Assembly: GCF_014489635.1 (NCBI RefSeq) | Contig: NZ_CP060828.1 | Coordinates: forward strand, 3,696,001 to 3,760,000 | DNA: 64,000 nucleotides | Direction: 5' to 3' | Source: Streptomyces roseirectus | GTDB lineage: Bacteria; Actinomycetota; Actinomycetes; Streptomycetales; Streptomycetaceae | Part shown: positions 44,615 to 54,766 of the stretch, piece by piece | Layout of the letters: each line of letters begins with the position of its first letter | How positions within the stretch are numbered: position 1 is the first letter of the stretch | Translations under genes and position numbers: made by a program | Notes under the pieces: model-generated | Told to the model about the DNA's origin: nothing | Seen by the model: the letters and a program-made list of their open reading frames with translations, nothing else | Databases searched by the model: none

Positions 44615-46585
44615 TCAGGACGACGTCCCCGCCTCCCGCCAGCTCCGCAGCACCGACGTGAACTTCTTCGCCGTGGTGGCCCAGTCGTCGGCCGGGGCCG
44701 ACATGTAGATCGCGTACTCCGTCCCGTCGTGCGCGACGTACGTCTCCTCGATCGCGCGCCGCGCCCCCGGGTGGGGCGTGTCCTTGGCGAGCGCGGTCCA
44801 GGTGTACTCCCACTCGGACCCCTTGCGGTCCCGGTACAGGTTCTCCTCCAGCCTGACACGCCGGTAGTCGACGAGCCGCCGGAGCTGCTTCTCCAGGTCG
44901 AGCTGATGGGCGTGCGGATCGGCGTAGTCAGGCGAGGTGTCCATGGCGATCCGGACGAAGTGCCTGCCCTTGTCCGGCGTGTAGTCGATCTGCTTCAGGT
45001 CCCCGTCGTCCTGGAAGACCTCCCGCTTCCAGCCCTTGGGCAGCGAGAGCCCGAACCCGAGCGGGTCGTCGATCTCGACCCAGTCATCGGGCACGCTCCC
45101 CTCGACCGCCGACGGGCTCGGCGAGGGCCCCGGGGACGCCTGCTCGGTCTGCCGCCCCTCATCCCACTTCTGGTACGCGACGGCCGTCCCGCCACCGACC
45201 AGCGCCGCCAGCACGACGACCAGCGCCAGCGTCCGCAGCCGCCTGCGCTTAGGCGCCGGACCGGCACCGCCGCCGACGGCGGTGGACCCGGTGCCACCGG
45301 CCCCGTACGCCGGCCCCCCCGTCGCACTTTCCAACGCCCCGCCCCCGTACGGAGTTCCCGCCCCCGTCACGAAATGCGAACCACTCCCCGAACCCCCCGC
45401 ACCGGGGAACCCGTCCCTGGGCAGCACCCCACTCCCGGACCCGAACCCACCCTGCGCAGCGCCCCCGGTCCCATACCCGGCCCCAGGAGCCACACCCCCG
45501 GGCCCACCCGAGGTCCCGTACGCAACGCCCCCGTTCCCGCCGGAAGTCCCGTACGCACCACCCCCAGCCCCGCCCGAAGTCCCGTACCCGGCCACCCCCT
45601 CCGGCCCACCTGCGGTCCCGAACCCACCCCCGTTCGTCGCCCCGCCCGAAACCCCGCCCGTCGTCCCCCCGAGCCCGGCCCGCGACCCGGAGTCGAACCC
45701 CTGCGCCCCCGGATACCCGCCCCCGTACTGCGTCGCCACATACGCCTGCGCCCCGTTCGGCCGCCGCCCCTCCGCCGCCTCCGCGAGAAGCTGCTCGGCC
45801 TCGGCCGTGTCGGGCCGGGTCGCGGGGTCCTTGCGCAGGAGCGCCGAGATGACGGGCCCGAGGACGCCCGCGTGCCGGGGCTCGACGGCCTCCTCCTGGA
45901 CGACCGCCTGCATGGTGGTCAACGGCGAGGTCCGCCGGAAGGGCGAGCGCCCCTCGACGGCGGTGTAGAGCGTCGCGCCGAGCGCCCAGAGGTCGGAGGA
46001 GGGCCCGGGGTCGTTGCCCCGTACCCGCTCGGGCGCGAGGTAGTCCACCGATCCGACGACCTCGCCCGTACGGGTGATCGTCGTGTCCCCCTCGATCTGC
46101 GCGATCCCGAAGTCGGTGAGGAGAACCCGCCCGTCACCGGAGAGGAGAACGTTGCCGGGCTTGACGTCCCGGTGCAGCACCCCCGCGGAGTGCGCCGCGC
46201 GCAGCGCCCGCAGCACCCACAGCCCGATCCGCGCGGCCTCGGCGGGCTCGACCCGCCCGTCCTCCTTGACCGCGTCCGCGAGCGACCGCCCCTCGACCAG
46301 CTCCATCACGATCCAGGGCCGGCCGTCGTGTTCGAGGACGTCGTGGACGGTGACGACGGCGGAGTGGTTGATCCGCGCCGCCGCCCGCGCCTCCGCGCGC
46401 GTACGGGCCAGCAGGACGGCCTGATCGGCCTCGGCGACGTAGAGGGCGGCGGTCAGCTCCTTGATGGCGACGGCCCGGTGCAGCAGCTCATCGTGCGCAC
46501 GCCACACACGGCCCATGCCGCCGCTCCCGATGGAGTCGACGAGCCGGTAGCGGCCCGCGAGGAGCAGGCCCTGCATCTGATTCAC
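44615..46585 (-). CDS. Membrane Ser/Thr protein kinase with YGTSGG linker
   Basis: About 656 residues from GTG. The kinase domain (~8-270) is intact: IGSGGMGRVW, AIKEL, HRDVKPGNVLL, DFGIAQIEG. A long Gly-rich linker with repeated YGTSGG units (45390-45650) leads to one TM segment (TLALVVVLAALVGGGTAVAY, near 450). The outer domain of ~180 residues (VEIDDPLGFGLSLPKGWKRE and on) is a small sensor-like fold. ATG at 46576 is an alternative start. Confidence 0.92.
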   Translation of the reverse strand: MNQMQGLLLAGRYRLVDSIGSGGMGRVWRAHDELLHRAVAIKELTAALYVAEADQAVLLARTRAEARAAARINHSAVVTVHDVLEHDGRPWIVMELVEGRSLADAVKEDGRVEPAEAARIGLWVLRALRAAHSAGVLHRDVKPGNVLLSGDGRVLLTDFGIAQIEGDTTITRTGEVVGSVDYLAPERVRGNDPGPSSDLWALGATLYTAVEGRSPFRRTSPLTTMQAVVQEEAVEPRHAGVLGPVISALLRKDPATRPDTAEAEQLLAEAAEGRRPNGAQAYVATQYGGGYPGAQGFDSGSRAGLGGTTGGVSGGATNGGGFGTAGGPEGVAGYGTSGGAGGGAYGTSGGNGGVAYGTSGGPGGVAPGAGYGTGGAAQGGFGSGSGVLPRDGFPGAGGSGSGSHFVTGAGTPYGGGALESATGGPAYGAGGTGSTAVGGGAGPAPKRRRLRTLALVVVLAALVGGGTAVAYQKWDEGRQTEQASPGPSPSPSAVEGSVPDDWVEIDDPLGFGLSLPKGWKREVFQDDGDLKQIDYTPDKGRHFVRIAMDTSPDYADPHAHQLDLEKQLRRLVDYRRVRLEENLYRDRKGSEWEYTWTALAKDTPHPGARRAIEETYVAHDGTEYAIYMSAPADDWATTAKKFTSVLRSWREAGTSS

Positions 46586-46729
46586 GTTGCCCCGCAATGC
46601 TCTTGACAGGCTCAGCGTAAAGACCGGCCGACGTCCGGGGAACCAAAGGGGGCCCATGGAGACACCACTGTGACGGTTGTCGCTTCGCGCACGGAAAGGG
46701 AACCGGCCCGCACCTCCGCCGTCCCGCGC

Positions 46730-49264
46730 TCAGCCGGTGTACCGGTAGCTCTCCGCCGCCTGCTCGTACAGCCGCGTCACCTCGTCACGCTCCGCCTCGG
46801 GCCCGCGCACCTGGACGACGTGGTAGCGCCCGGCGATGAGGATCGCCCGGTTGCGGACGAACAGTTCCCGCCCGTCGTCGCTCGTCCAGGTGAACTGCCC
46901 CTCGGCCATCCGCTGCTGCCCGACCTGGATGTTCCTGAGCCCGGACGCGGTGGCCCAACTGGAATCCCGGTACGGCTGCAGCTCGCTCTCCCGGTCCCGC
47001 TGGTAGGCCATCGGGTCACTCCCGTTGGCCGCCGCGCTGTCGCGGCCCGGCACCACGATCAGCTCGAAGTTCCCGTGCGCGTAGACGATCTGCCCGCGCC
47101 CGTTCTTCGGCGAGCGCTCCCACCCGTTCGCGACGGCGATCCGGAACCCGGCGTCGTCCGCGCGCAGCGTGAACCCGTCGGCGACGTCGGGCCCCGATCC
47201 GGCCTGCGTGGACGTGCCGGCCGTCGTCTCGTCCGTCCCCGGCGTGGACTGGTCGGGTCGGGGTTCGCTGCTGGCGGGCGGCGGCGAGACACCGGTGCCC
47301 GCGGGCTCGCCGGCGCCGGTGGAGCTGCCGGTGCGCTGCGTGGCCCCGTCCTCGCCGGCCTTGGGCATGAAGAGCACCGCGTACGCGATCGCCCCGGCCA
47401 GCAGGAGCAGGACGAGCACGAGCAGCGTCCGCCCGAGGCTGCGCGGCGACCGCTCCACCTCGGTACGCCCCCGCCGCTCCGGCTCGACGCGCCCCCGCTT
47501 GTGCCGGCCGTGCGCCCCGCCCGCCGCGGCCCGTGCCCGGCGTCTGCGCACCAGTTCGCCCTTGCGGCGGATGATCGGCAGCCGGCGCGGGTCGGCGGGC
47601 GGCGCGGTGACGACGTACGCGCCCGCCTCCGCCTCCGGTGCCGAGCGCACCAGGGACCGCAGCCAGCCGCGCAGTTCCTCGAAGTCCGGCCGCTCGGTCG
47701 GGTCCTGGCGCAGCAGCGACTCCACAACCGGCCTGAGCGGTCCGCACTCCTCGGCGAACGCGGGCGGCTCGCCGCACACCATCTGCACCAGCTCGGCCGT
47801 CGAGTCCTCCGGGTAGGGCGCGTGCCCCTGGACGGCCCGGAAGAGCAGCGCGCCGAGGGCCCAGAGGTCGGTGGCGGGGCCGATGGGCGCGGCCAGTTGC
47901 CAGTTCTCGTGGACCGGGCCGGCCTGTTCGGGGGCCCAGCGCTCGGTCACGGGCCCCACGACCGCCATCCGTGCCTGGCGGGCACGCTCGGCGGCGAGGG
48001 CGGTGGTCGGGGCCGGCCTGCCGGTGACGTTCTGCGCGGGACGAGCGGTGTCTGCCTGCTCAACGGCCGGTGCCCCGGCCGGGGTTCCCGCCGCGAGGTC
48101 ACTCCATCGGGTGGGAGTGACGGAGTCCGGGGACGCCCCGGCCTCGGGCAGGGCACGCGCCTCACGTGCGCCGTACGGGCCGACGCCGCCCGTCTCCCGC
48201 ACACCGTAGGGGTCCGCGATCTGACCGGGCGGCGTCTCCGCGCGGGCCCCGGGCAGCGCGGCGCGCCCGTTCTGCTGGGCCTCCTGGACCCTGGCCGCAG
48301 CGCGCGCGCCCGCGCGGTAGGCGGCGATCGCCCCGGCGCGCGCCGCGCGGATGTCCTCGCCGGTGCTCTCCGCCGGGGCGGGGCTCCCGGAGGGCACACC
48401 CGCGGGGAACCCGCCACCGGGGGTGCCGCCTCGCGAGAACGTGCCCGTCGGGGAGGGCACCCCGGTCGGCGGTGCCACCGTCGGGGACGTGCCCGCGAAG
48501 GGCCCGCCGTTGCCCGTGGCGCCCCCGGGCAGCCTCCCGGCGGCCCGCGCCTCTATGGCGGCCCTGCGCGCGGCCTCGGGGTCAGTGGCCGCCGCGCCGC
48601 CCCCGGGGAACGCTCCGGCGCCGGGGATCGTCCCGCTCGCGCCCCTGGGCAGCGGCCCGTCCTCGGCGGGCACCGGGTCGTTGCCGCACAGCGCTTCCTC
48701 GGCCGCCCCGACCGCGAGGCCGGTGAGCACGATCCGCCCGTCGTCGCAGACGAGGACGGTCCGCGCGGTGATGTTGCGGTGCACCCAGCCGTGCGCGTGC
48801 AGCACCCGCAGCGCCATCAGCACGTCGGAGGCGACCTCGGCCGCCCGGTACGGCGTCAGCGGCTTCTCGGCGAGCAGGTCGGCCAGCGTGCGCGCGCCCA
48901 CCAGTTCGCTCACTATCCACAGCGAGCCGCCCTCGGCGAACACGTCGAAGACCTGGTCGAGCCGGGGATGGTCGGGGATCCGCGCGGCGGCCTGCGCGGC
49001 CTCCAGGGCGCGCCGTACGACGGGGTCGGCGGGCCTCCTGGTGCTCGCGCCGTACGCGCGCTCACGCGCGGTGAACCCCTCGGGCAGCCCCTCCGCGTCC
49101 AGCACCTCCGCCTCGACGACCTCGGGCAGGGGCACCTGCCTGACGAGGACTTCCTGACCGCTGTAGGTGTCGAAGGCCCGCGTCTCGCTGAGTTCGTACG
49201 CCTCGGAGGGCGGCAGGGGCAGCCGGTAGCGGTCGGCGAGCACCCGGCCCGCGTAGTCGTCCAT
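46730..49264 (-). CDS. Membrane pseudokinase with large activation-loop insert
   Basis: 844 residues, good GGGGGAGG before the ATG. The kinase fold is recognisable but key residues are gone: VAIK Lys is Arg (EVLVRQVPL), HRD is HRN (WVHRNITARTVLV, near 158), DFG is TGL (IVLTGLAVG). A low-complexity Gly/Pro/Ala insert of ~230 residues separates this from the APEQAGPVHENW and TDLWALGALLFRAV region. One TM (TLLVLVLLLLAGAIAYAVLF, near 612-632) and an outer domain of ~200 residues follow. Likely a scaffold or receptor for the active neighbours. Confidence 0.9.
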   Translation of the reverse strand: MDDYAGRVLADRYRLPLPPSEAYELSETRAFDTYSGQEVLVRQVPLPEVVEAEVLDAEGLPEGFTARERAYGASTRRPADPVVRRALEAAQAAARIPDHPRLDQVFDVFAEGGSLWIVSELVGARTLADLLAEKPLTPYRAAEVASDVLMALRVLHAHGWVHRNITARTVLVCDDGRIVLTGLAVGAAEEALCGNDPVPAEDGPLPRGASGTIPGAGAFPGGGAAATDPEAARRAAIEARAAGRLPGGATGNGGPFAGTSPTVAPPTGVPSPTGTFSRGGTPGGGFPAGVPSGSPAPAESTGEDIRAARAGAIAAYRAGARAAARVQEAQQNGRAALPGARAETPPGQIADPYGVRETGGVGPYGAREARALPEAGASPDSVTPTRWSDLAAGTPAGAPAVEQADTARPAQNVTGRPAPTTALAAERARQARMAVVGPVTERWAPEQAGPVHENWQLAAPIGPATDLWALGALLFRAVQGHAPYPEDSTAELVQMVCGEPPAFAEECGPLRPVVESLLRQDPTERPDFEELRGWLRSLVRSAPEAEAGAYVVTAPPADPRRLPIIRRKGELVRRRRARAAAGGAHGRHKRGRVEPERRGRTEVERSPRSLGRTLLVLVLLLLAGAIAYAVLFMPKAGEDGATQRTGSSTGAGEPAGTGVSPPPASSEPRPDQSTPGTDETTAGTSTQAGSGPDVADGFTLRADDAGFRIAVANGWERSPKNGRGQIVYAHGNFELIVVPGRDSAAANGSDPMAYQRDRESELQPYRDSSWATASGLRNIQVGQQRMAEGQFTWTSDDGRELFVRNRAILIAGRYHVVQVRGPEAERDEVTRLYEQAAESYRYTG

Positions 49265-49442
49265 CGTGCCTCCCCCGGCCGTCCGGTCTGTCAATTCCGT
49301 TCGCGTCGCGCTCCGTTGTGCACCTCTACCCGGATGCGTACGGTCCGCAAGCACTCACGATACGTGCCGGAGGCAACCCGCAAAGAGCGGTTGCCATATA
49401 TCCCGGTCCATCCCCCGTCCGAGCGGCCCGGAAGCCTCCGTC

Positions 49443-51281
49443 TCACTTCTTGGGCCGGAAGCTCTCCGTGAGCGCCGTCCACGTGGCCCCGCGCAGCTCA
49501 CCGGACCAGTCGGCGGCCTTCGCCGTGTACATGAGCGCGTACCCCTGGGTGTCGCTGACGACGAAGCCCCGGTCGATCGTCCGGTACGAGGTCCCGCTCT
49601 CGCTGTAGGTGAACTCCCAGTCGGCGGTGTTCCAGCCGCGGTAGTCCACCGCCTCTATTCGGATCTTCTGGTACTGCGCGCGCCGCATGGACTTCTCCTG
49701 GCTGCGCCAGTCCGCCACCGGGTCGTCCTTGGGCGTGCTGGTCCAGGCGACGAGCAGCTTCTGCCCGTCCGGCCCGGTGAACCGGTCACCCGCCGAGCTG
49801 GCGGTCTGGAACTTCCATCCGGCGGGCAGCCCGATCGTGTACCCCTGGCCGCCCTGGTACGACGAGACGGCCGCGCCCGCCGACGGCGTCACCTGCGCCC
49901 CGGTGCCCCCGGTCGGCGCCGCCGCGCTCGCGCCGGACGCGTCGGGCTGCGCGGACCGGCCGACGGACCCGTCCGTGCGGGTGCCGTCCGCCTCGTCCTC
50001 CTTGGTGCCGACGCTCTCGCTCGCGACGGTCCGCCCGGCGCCCTCGCCGCGCGAGCTGTCACTGCCGCTGTCCCCGCTGAGGCTGACCGCGATGACCGTG
50101 CCGATCACGGCGAGCACCACGACCACCGCGATGATCACCAGCGTCCGCTTCGGCACGACGTCCGTCAGCGGCGCCCGCTGCACCGGCCGCGCGGGCAGGT
50201 CCGGGGGCTCCATGACGGGCCAGCCGGAACTGCGCCCGGCCGTGGGGGCGTTCACGGGCGCGGGGACGCCTGCGGGGGCCTGCGCGGTACGGCCGACGGC
50301 CGGGGCGCCGGCCGTCACGGTCGCCTTCGCCGCGGGCCGCGTCTTGCGTTCCGGCTTCGCGGGCGCGTCGGGCCGCGCCATCATCGGCACGACCTGCGTC
50401 GCGTCCATCGGCTGGGTCGTCTCGGGCTCGGGCGCGTAGACGATCTTCTCCAGCAGCGCCCGAGCGCCCGCGTCGTCGAGCCGCCGCACCGGGTCCTTGG
50501 TGAGCAGCCCGTAGATGACGTCCCTGAGGGGGCCCGCGTTCTTCGGCTCCTCCAGGGGTTCGGTCATCACCGCCGTGAGCGTCGCGATCGCCGAGCCCTT
50601 GTCGTAGGGCGGGGCTCCCTCGACCGCCGCGTACAGCAGGCCGCCGAGCGACCAGAGGTCCGCCGCCGGTCCCGGCTTGTGGCCGCGGGCGCGCTCGGGG
50701 GCGATGTAGGAGGGCGCGCCGACGAGCATGCCGGTCGAGGTGATCGACGGGTCGCCCTCGACCTGCGCGATCCCGAAGTCCGTGAGGACGACCCGGCCGT
50801 CCTCGGCGATCAGCACGTTCGACGGCTTCACGTCCCGGTGCAGGATGCCCGCGCGGTGCGCCGCCCGCAGCACGTCGAGGATCGCGAGCCCGACCTCGGC
50901 CGCGCGCCGGGGCTTCAGCAGGCCGTCCTCACGGATGACCTCGGCGAGCGAGCGGCCCTCGACCAGCTCCATGACGATCCAGGGCCGGTCGTCCTCGTCG
51001 ACCACGTCGAAGACGGTCACCGCGCTGTTGTTGCGGATCTTCGCGATGGCCTTCGCCTCGCGCAGCGTCCGCGTGATCAGCCGGCGCTTCTCCTCCTCGT
51101 CGATGCTCGACGGGAACCGCAGCTCCTTGACGGCGACGGTCCGCCCAAGGGTCTCGTCCTCCGCGCGCCACACCGTCCCCATGCCGCCGCGGCCGAGTAC
51201 GCCTCCCAGCCGGTACCGCCCGGCGAGGAGACGTGCGCTCTTGTCCTGACGGGATGTCCCCGCCCGCTCCGCCTCCGACAT
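49443..51281 (-). CDS. Membrane Ser/Thr protein kinase
   Basis: 612 residues. Intact kinase: VLGRGGMGTVWRAED, AVKELRF, HRDVKPSNVLI, DFGIAQVEG, and a threonine-bearing activation loop (SITSTGMLVGAPSYIAPE). Then a Pro/Ala linker, a TM helix (TLVIIAVVVVLAVIGTVIAV, ~377-398) and an outer domain with the same general layout as the other two membrane kinases (YTIGLPAGWKFQ). The ATG at 51281 follows gagggg; ATG at 51293 is possible. Confidence 0.93.
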   Translation of the reverse strand: MSEAERAGTSRQDKSARLLAGRYRLGGVLGRGGMGTVWRAEDETLGRTVAVKELRFPSSIDEEEKRRLITRTLREAKAIAKIRNNSAVTVFDVVDEDDRPWIVMELVEGRSLAEVIREDGLLKPRRAAEVGLAILDVLRAAHRAGILHRDVKPSNVLIAEDGRVVLTDFGIAQVEGDPSITSTGMLVGAPSYIAPERARGHKPGPAADLWSLGGLLYAAVEGAPPYDKGSAIATLTAVMTEPLEEPKNAGPLRDVIYGLLTKDPVRRLDDAGARALLEKIVYAPEPETTQPMDATQVVPMMARPDAPAKPERKTRPAAKATVTAGAPAVGRTAQAPAGVPAPVNAPTAGRSSGWPVMEPPDLPARPVQRAPLTDVVPKRTLVIIAVVVVLAVIGTVIAVSLSGDSGSDSSRGEGAGRTVASESVGTKEDEADGTRTDGSVGRSAQPDASGASAAAPTGGTGAQVTPSAGAAVSSYQGGQGYTIGLPAGWKFQTASSAGDRFTGPDGQKLLVAWTSTPKDDPVADWRSQEKSMRRAQYQKIRIEAVDYRGWNTADWEFTYSESGTSYRTIDRGFVVSDTQGYALMYTAKAADWSGELRGATWTALTESFRPKK

Positions 51282-51672
51282 GCGTCCCCTCATGCAACCC
51301 GCCCTGACAGAGCCTCCATTGTCCCCTACCCGCCAAGTGCCCGACGCCCAGACCCCCCTCTCCTCGCACCCCCTGTCTTCACATTCCGGCCAATAGGTAC
51401 ACCCTGGTTGAGCCATCCTCACCTCCTGTCCCTGACACCGCCTCACGTCACCCCGCCACGCCCGCCCGGACATTCGCCGCACCGGCTCCCACGACGGCCG
51501 AACCGCCCGCCCCCGCACGCCGGTTGCCGCCGACCGTCACGTCAACCCCACGCCTCCCCCATCTCCGCCTCACCTCACCCCCATCCACGGCCTGCATCAT
51601 GACCCCCACCACCCATCTCCCCCACCGCTCAAGGCCGCCGTCCGAGGCCCCGTCCCCCGAGGGAGGACCGCG
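51282..51672. other. Divergent promoter region, kinase / serine hydrolase
   Basis: About 390 bases. The open frames through it lack recognisable domains and I list no gene. Promoters for both flanking genes should be here. Confidence 0.4.
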
Positions 51673-52716
51673 ATGCCACCGCTGCGCAGCGTGCTGGTCG
51701 TCGCCGTCGCGCTGGTGCTGCTGGAGCTGGCGGCGGTCGTCTCCCAGGCGACGGCGGACCCGACCGCCCAGGCGCTGCTGCCCCAACTGGTCTCCCGGGG
51801 AAAGGCACCGGCCGCCGCCCTGCTGGTACGGGACGAGGACGGCAGCCGGTACGCGTCCGCGGGGACCGGCATCTCCAGGGACGACCACTTCCGGGCCGGC
51901 AGCGTCACGAAGACCTTCGTGGCCACCGTGGTGCTCCAACTGGCGGCGGAACACCGGCTGTCACTGTCCGACACGGTGGAGCGGCACCTGCCCGGCCTGG
52001 TGCGGGGAGCCGGCAACGACGGCCGCGCGCTGACCCTGCGCTCCCTGCTCACCCACACCAGCGGCCTGTACGACTTCACCCGGGACACCCATGGGACCGT
52101 CCCCGTCACCGCTGTCCAAGCCGTTCGTCTCGCGCTCACCCACCCTCCGGCCGACCGAGGCCGCTACTCCTACTCCAACACCAACTACGTCCTGCTCGGC
52201 CTGGTCGTCGCACAGGTCACCGGCCGCTCCTACGCCGCCGAGGCCGAACGCCGCGTCATCGCTCCTCTCCGCCTGACAGGCACCTCCTTCCCTGGTTCCC
52301 GGACCTCTCTTCCCGCACCGCACGGCCGCGCCTACGCGAGCGACGGTTCCGACGTCACCGATCTCGACCCCCGCGTCGCCGGCGCCGCCGGCGAGCTGGT
52401 GACCACGCTCGCCGATCTCGACCGCTTCTACGCGGCGCTGCTCGGCGGTGAACTCCTGTCCCCGCACTGGCTGCGCGAGATGCTGGACACCCGTACCGCA
52501 CACGGCTCGTACGGCATGGGCCTGTTCCCTGCGAAGCTGCCCTGCGGTGTCACGGTGTGGGGACACAACGGCCGGATCTCCGGCAGCTACGTGCGCACCG
52601 CGGCCACCGTCGACGGCCGCCATGTCCTCACCTTCCGCGTGAACACCACCTCGCCGGCCGACCCCGACCTCGAACCGGACTTGCTCTCCGCCGAGTTCTG
52701 CCCGCGATACCAGTAG
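51673..52716 (+). CDS. Secreted serine hydrolase (class C beta-lactamase/DD-peptidase fold)
   Basis: 347 residues, GGGAGG before ATG. Signal peptide (RSVLVVAVALVLLELAAVVS). Active-site motifs: SVTK near residue 77, YSN in YSYSNTNYVLLG near 167, and HNG in WGHNGRISG near 297. Probably a D-alanyl-D-alanine carboxypeptidase-type enzyme or esterase at the cell surface. Confidence 0.9.
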   Translation: MPPLRSVLVVAVALVLLELAAVVSQATADPTAQALLPQLVSRGKAPAAALLVRDEDGSRYASAGTGISRDDHFRAGSVTKTFVATVVLQLAAEHRLSLSDTVERHLPGLVRGAGNDGRALTLRSLLTHTSGLYDFTRDTHGTVPVTAVQAVRLALTHPPADRGRYSYSNTNYVLLGLVVAQVTGRSYAAEAERRVIAPLRLTGTSFPGSRTSLPAPHGRAYASDGSDVTDLDPRVAGAAGELVTTLADLDRFYAALLGGELLSPHWLREMLDTRTAHGSYGMGLFPAKLPCGVTVWGHNGRISGSYVRTAATVDGRHVLTFRVNTTSPADPDLEPDLLSAEFCPRYQ

Positions 52717-52817
52717 AACGGCGGGGTTCCGGGCAAAGATCCCGACGACGGGTCACTCGTCCGGGTGATCTCACGAGAAGCGTCCCGAGCAGCCCGACTC
52801 AGCCCCGGAAAGCCCCG

Positions 52818-54524
52818 TCACAGAGGCACGATGTCCGGCGCCCCCAACCGCGCCGCGTCCGCCGTCAGATCGTCCGGCTGCCGCTGGGACTCCCGCTCCG
52901 CCTCCACCCGCTTCTCGTAGTGCTGGACCTCACGCTCGACCTGTCCCTCGTCCCACCCCAGCACCGGCGCCATCAGCTCGGCGGCCTCGCGGGCGCAGCG
53001 GGTCCCCCGGTCGAAGGTCTCGATGGAGATCCGGGTCCGCCGGGTCAGCACGTCGTCGAGGTGCCGGGCCCCTTCGTGCGAGGCGGCGTAGACGACCTCG
53101 GCCCGCAGATAGTCGTCCGCGCCCTGCAACGGCACCCCCAGCGAGGGGTCTTCGGCGATCAGCTCAAGCACCTCCTCCGCCAGCGCGCCGAACCGATTCA
53201 GCAGGTGCTCGATCCGCACGGCGTGCAGCCCGGCCCGCGCGGCGATCCGCGCCCGCGCGTTCCACAGCGCCCGGTACCCCTCGGCCCCCAGCAGCGGCAC
53301 GTCCTCGGTGACACAGGCGGCGACCCGCTGGTCGAGCCCGTGGACGGCCTCGTCGACCGCGTCCTTGGCCATCACCCGGTACGTCGTGTACTTGCCGCCC
53401 GCGACGACGACCAGCCCCGGCACCGGATGCGCGACGGTGTGCTCGCGCGACAGCTTGCTGGTCGCGTCCGACTCGCCCGCGAGCAGGGGCCGCAGCCCGG
53501 CGTACACCCCCTCGACGTCGTCGCGCGTGAGCGGCGTCGCGAGCACCGAGTTGACGTGCTCCAGGAGGTAGTCGATGTCGGCGCTGGACGCGGCCGGGTG
53601 CGCCTTGTCGAGGTCCCAGTCGGTGTCGGTCGTCCCGACGATCCAGTGCCGCCCCCAGGGGATGACGAACAGGACGGACTTCTCGGTGCGCAGGATCAGC
53701 CCCGTCGAGGAGTTGATCCGGTCGCGCGGGACGACGAGGTGGATCCCCTTGGACGCCCGGACGTGGAACTGCCCGCGCGAGCCGACCATCGCCTGCGTGT
53801 CGTCGGTCCACACCCCGGTCGCGTTGACGATCTGCCGGGCCCGGATCTCGTACTCCCCGCCCGCCTCGACGTCCTGCACGCGCGCGCCGACGACCCGCTC
53901 CCCCTCGCGCAGGAACCCGGTCACCCGCGCGCGGTTGGCGGCCTTCGCCCCGTACGAGGCCGCCGTGCGCACCAGGGTCGCGACGAAGCGGGCGTCGTCC
54001 ATCTGGGCGTCGTAGTACTGGAGCGCCCCGACGAGCGCGTCCCCGCGCAGCGCCGGGGCGACGCGCAGGGCGTGACGGCGGCTCAGGTGGCGGTGCAGGG
54101 GCAGGCCCCGGCCGTGCCCGCGCGCCATGGACATCGCGTCGTAGAGGGCGACGCCCGAGCCCGCGTACAGCCGCTCCCAGCCCTTGTGCCGCAGCGGGTA
54201 GAGGAACGGCACCGGCTTGACCAGGTGCGGCGCGAGGCGTTCCAGCAGCAGCCCGCGCTCCTTCAGCGCCTCGCGGACGAGGGCGAAGTCCAGCATCTCC
54301 AGGTAGCGCAGGCCGCCGTGGACGAGCTTGCTGGACCTGCTGGAGGTGCCCGACGCCCAGTCACGGGCCTCGACCAGGCCGGTCGACAGGCCCCGGGTGA
54401 CGGCGTCGAGGGCCGTGCCCGCGCCGACCACTCCGGCGCCGATGACCAGGACGTCGAGTTCGTGTTCGGCCATGCCCGCCAGTGACTCGGCGCGCTGCGC
54501 CGGACCGAGTGCCGCTGTCCTCAC
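52818..54524 (-). CDS. glpD: Glycerol-3-phosphate dehydrogenase (FAD)
   Basis: 568 residues from GTG preceded by gggag. FAD motif VLVIGAGVVGAGTALDAVTRG, GTSSRSSKLVHGGLRYLE typical of GlpD, then VVAGGKYTTYRVMAKDAVD. It oxidises sn-glycerol 3-phosphate to dihydroxyacetone phosphate at the membrane, feeding electrons to quinone. Confidence 0.95.
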   Translation of the reverse strand: MRTAALGPAQRAESLAGMAEHELDVLVIGAGVVGAGTALDAVTRGLSTGLVEARDWASGTSSRSSKLVHGGLRYLEMLDFALVREALKERGLLLERLAPHLVKPVPFLYPLRHKGWERLYAGSGVALYDAMSMARGHGRGLPLHRHLSRRHALRVAPALRGDALVGALQYYDAQMDDARFVATLVRTAASYGAKAANRARVTGFLREGERVVGARVQDVEAGGEYEIRARQIVNATGVWTDDTQAMVGSRGQFHVRASKGIHLVVPRDRINSSTGLILRTEKSVLFVIPWGRHWIVGTTDTDWDLDKAHPAASSADIDYLLEHVNSVLATPLTRDDVEGVYAGLRPLLAGESDATSKLSREHTVAHPVPGLVVVAGGKYTTYRVMAKDAVDEAVHGLDQRVAACVTEDVPLLGAEGYRALWNARARIAARAGLHAVRIEHLLNRFGALAEEVLELIAEDPSLGVPLQGADDYLRAEVVYAASHEGARHLDDVLTRRTRISIETFDRGTRCAREAAELMAPVLGWDEGQVEREVQHYEKRVEAERESQRQPDDLTADAARLGAPDIVPL

Positions 54525-54766
54525 CGTCGTCTCCCGCCGTCGCCCGCCCTGCCCTGCCCTGTCCTGGCTCAATCCTGACCGTCTTGCCCGGGTTCGGCCA
54601 CCACCCGTCCTCAGCCTGTGGACAACACGCCCGACCAATCCAACATAACGGTCATATTTACTCCTAGTCTGACATTGCGCTCGCCCGTCCAGTCCACAGG
54701 GCTTGCGTACCCGCCACGCTTCGGTTAACCCACCGTTCTCGGTGACTGGGAAGGACGGTCCACGCC

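Noticed and set aside
46670..49471. 933-residue plus-strand ORF opposite the pseudokinase
   Set aside because: Low-complexity antisense frame; the minus-strand product has the kinase fold, membrane helix and ribosome-binding site.
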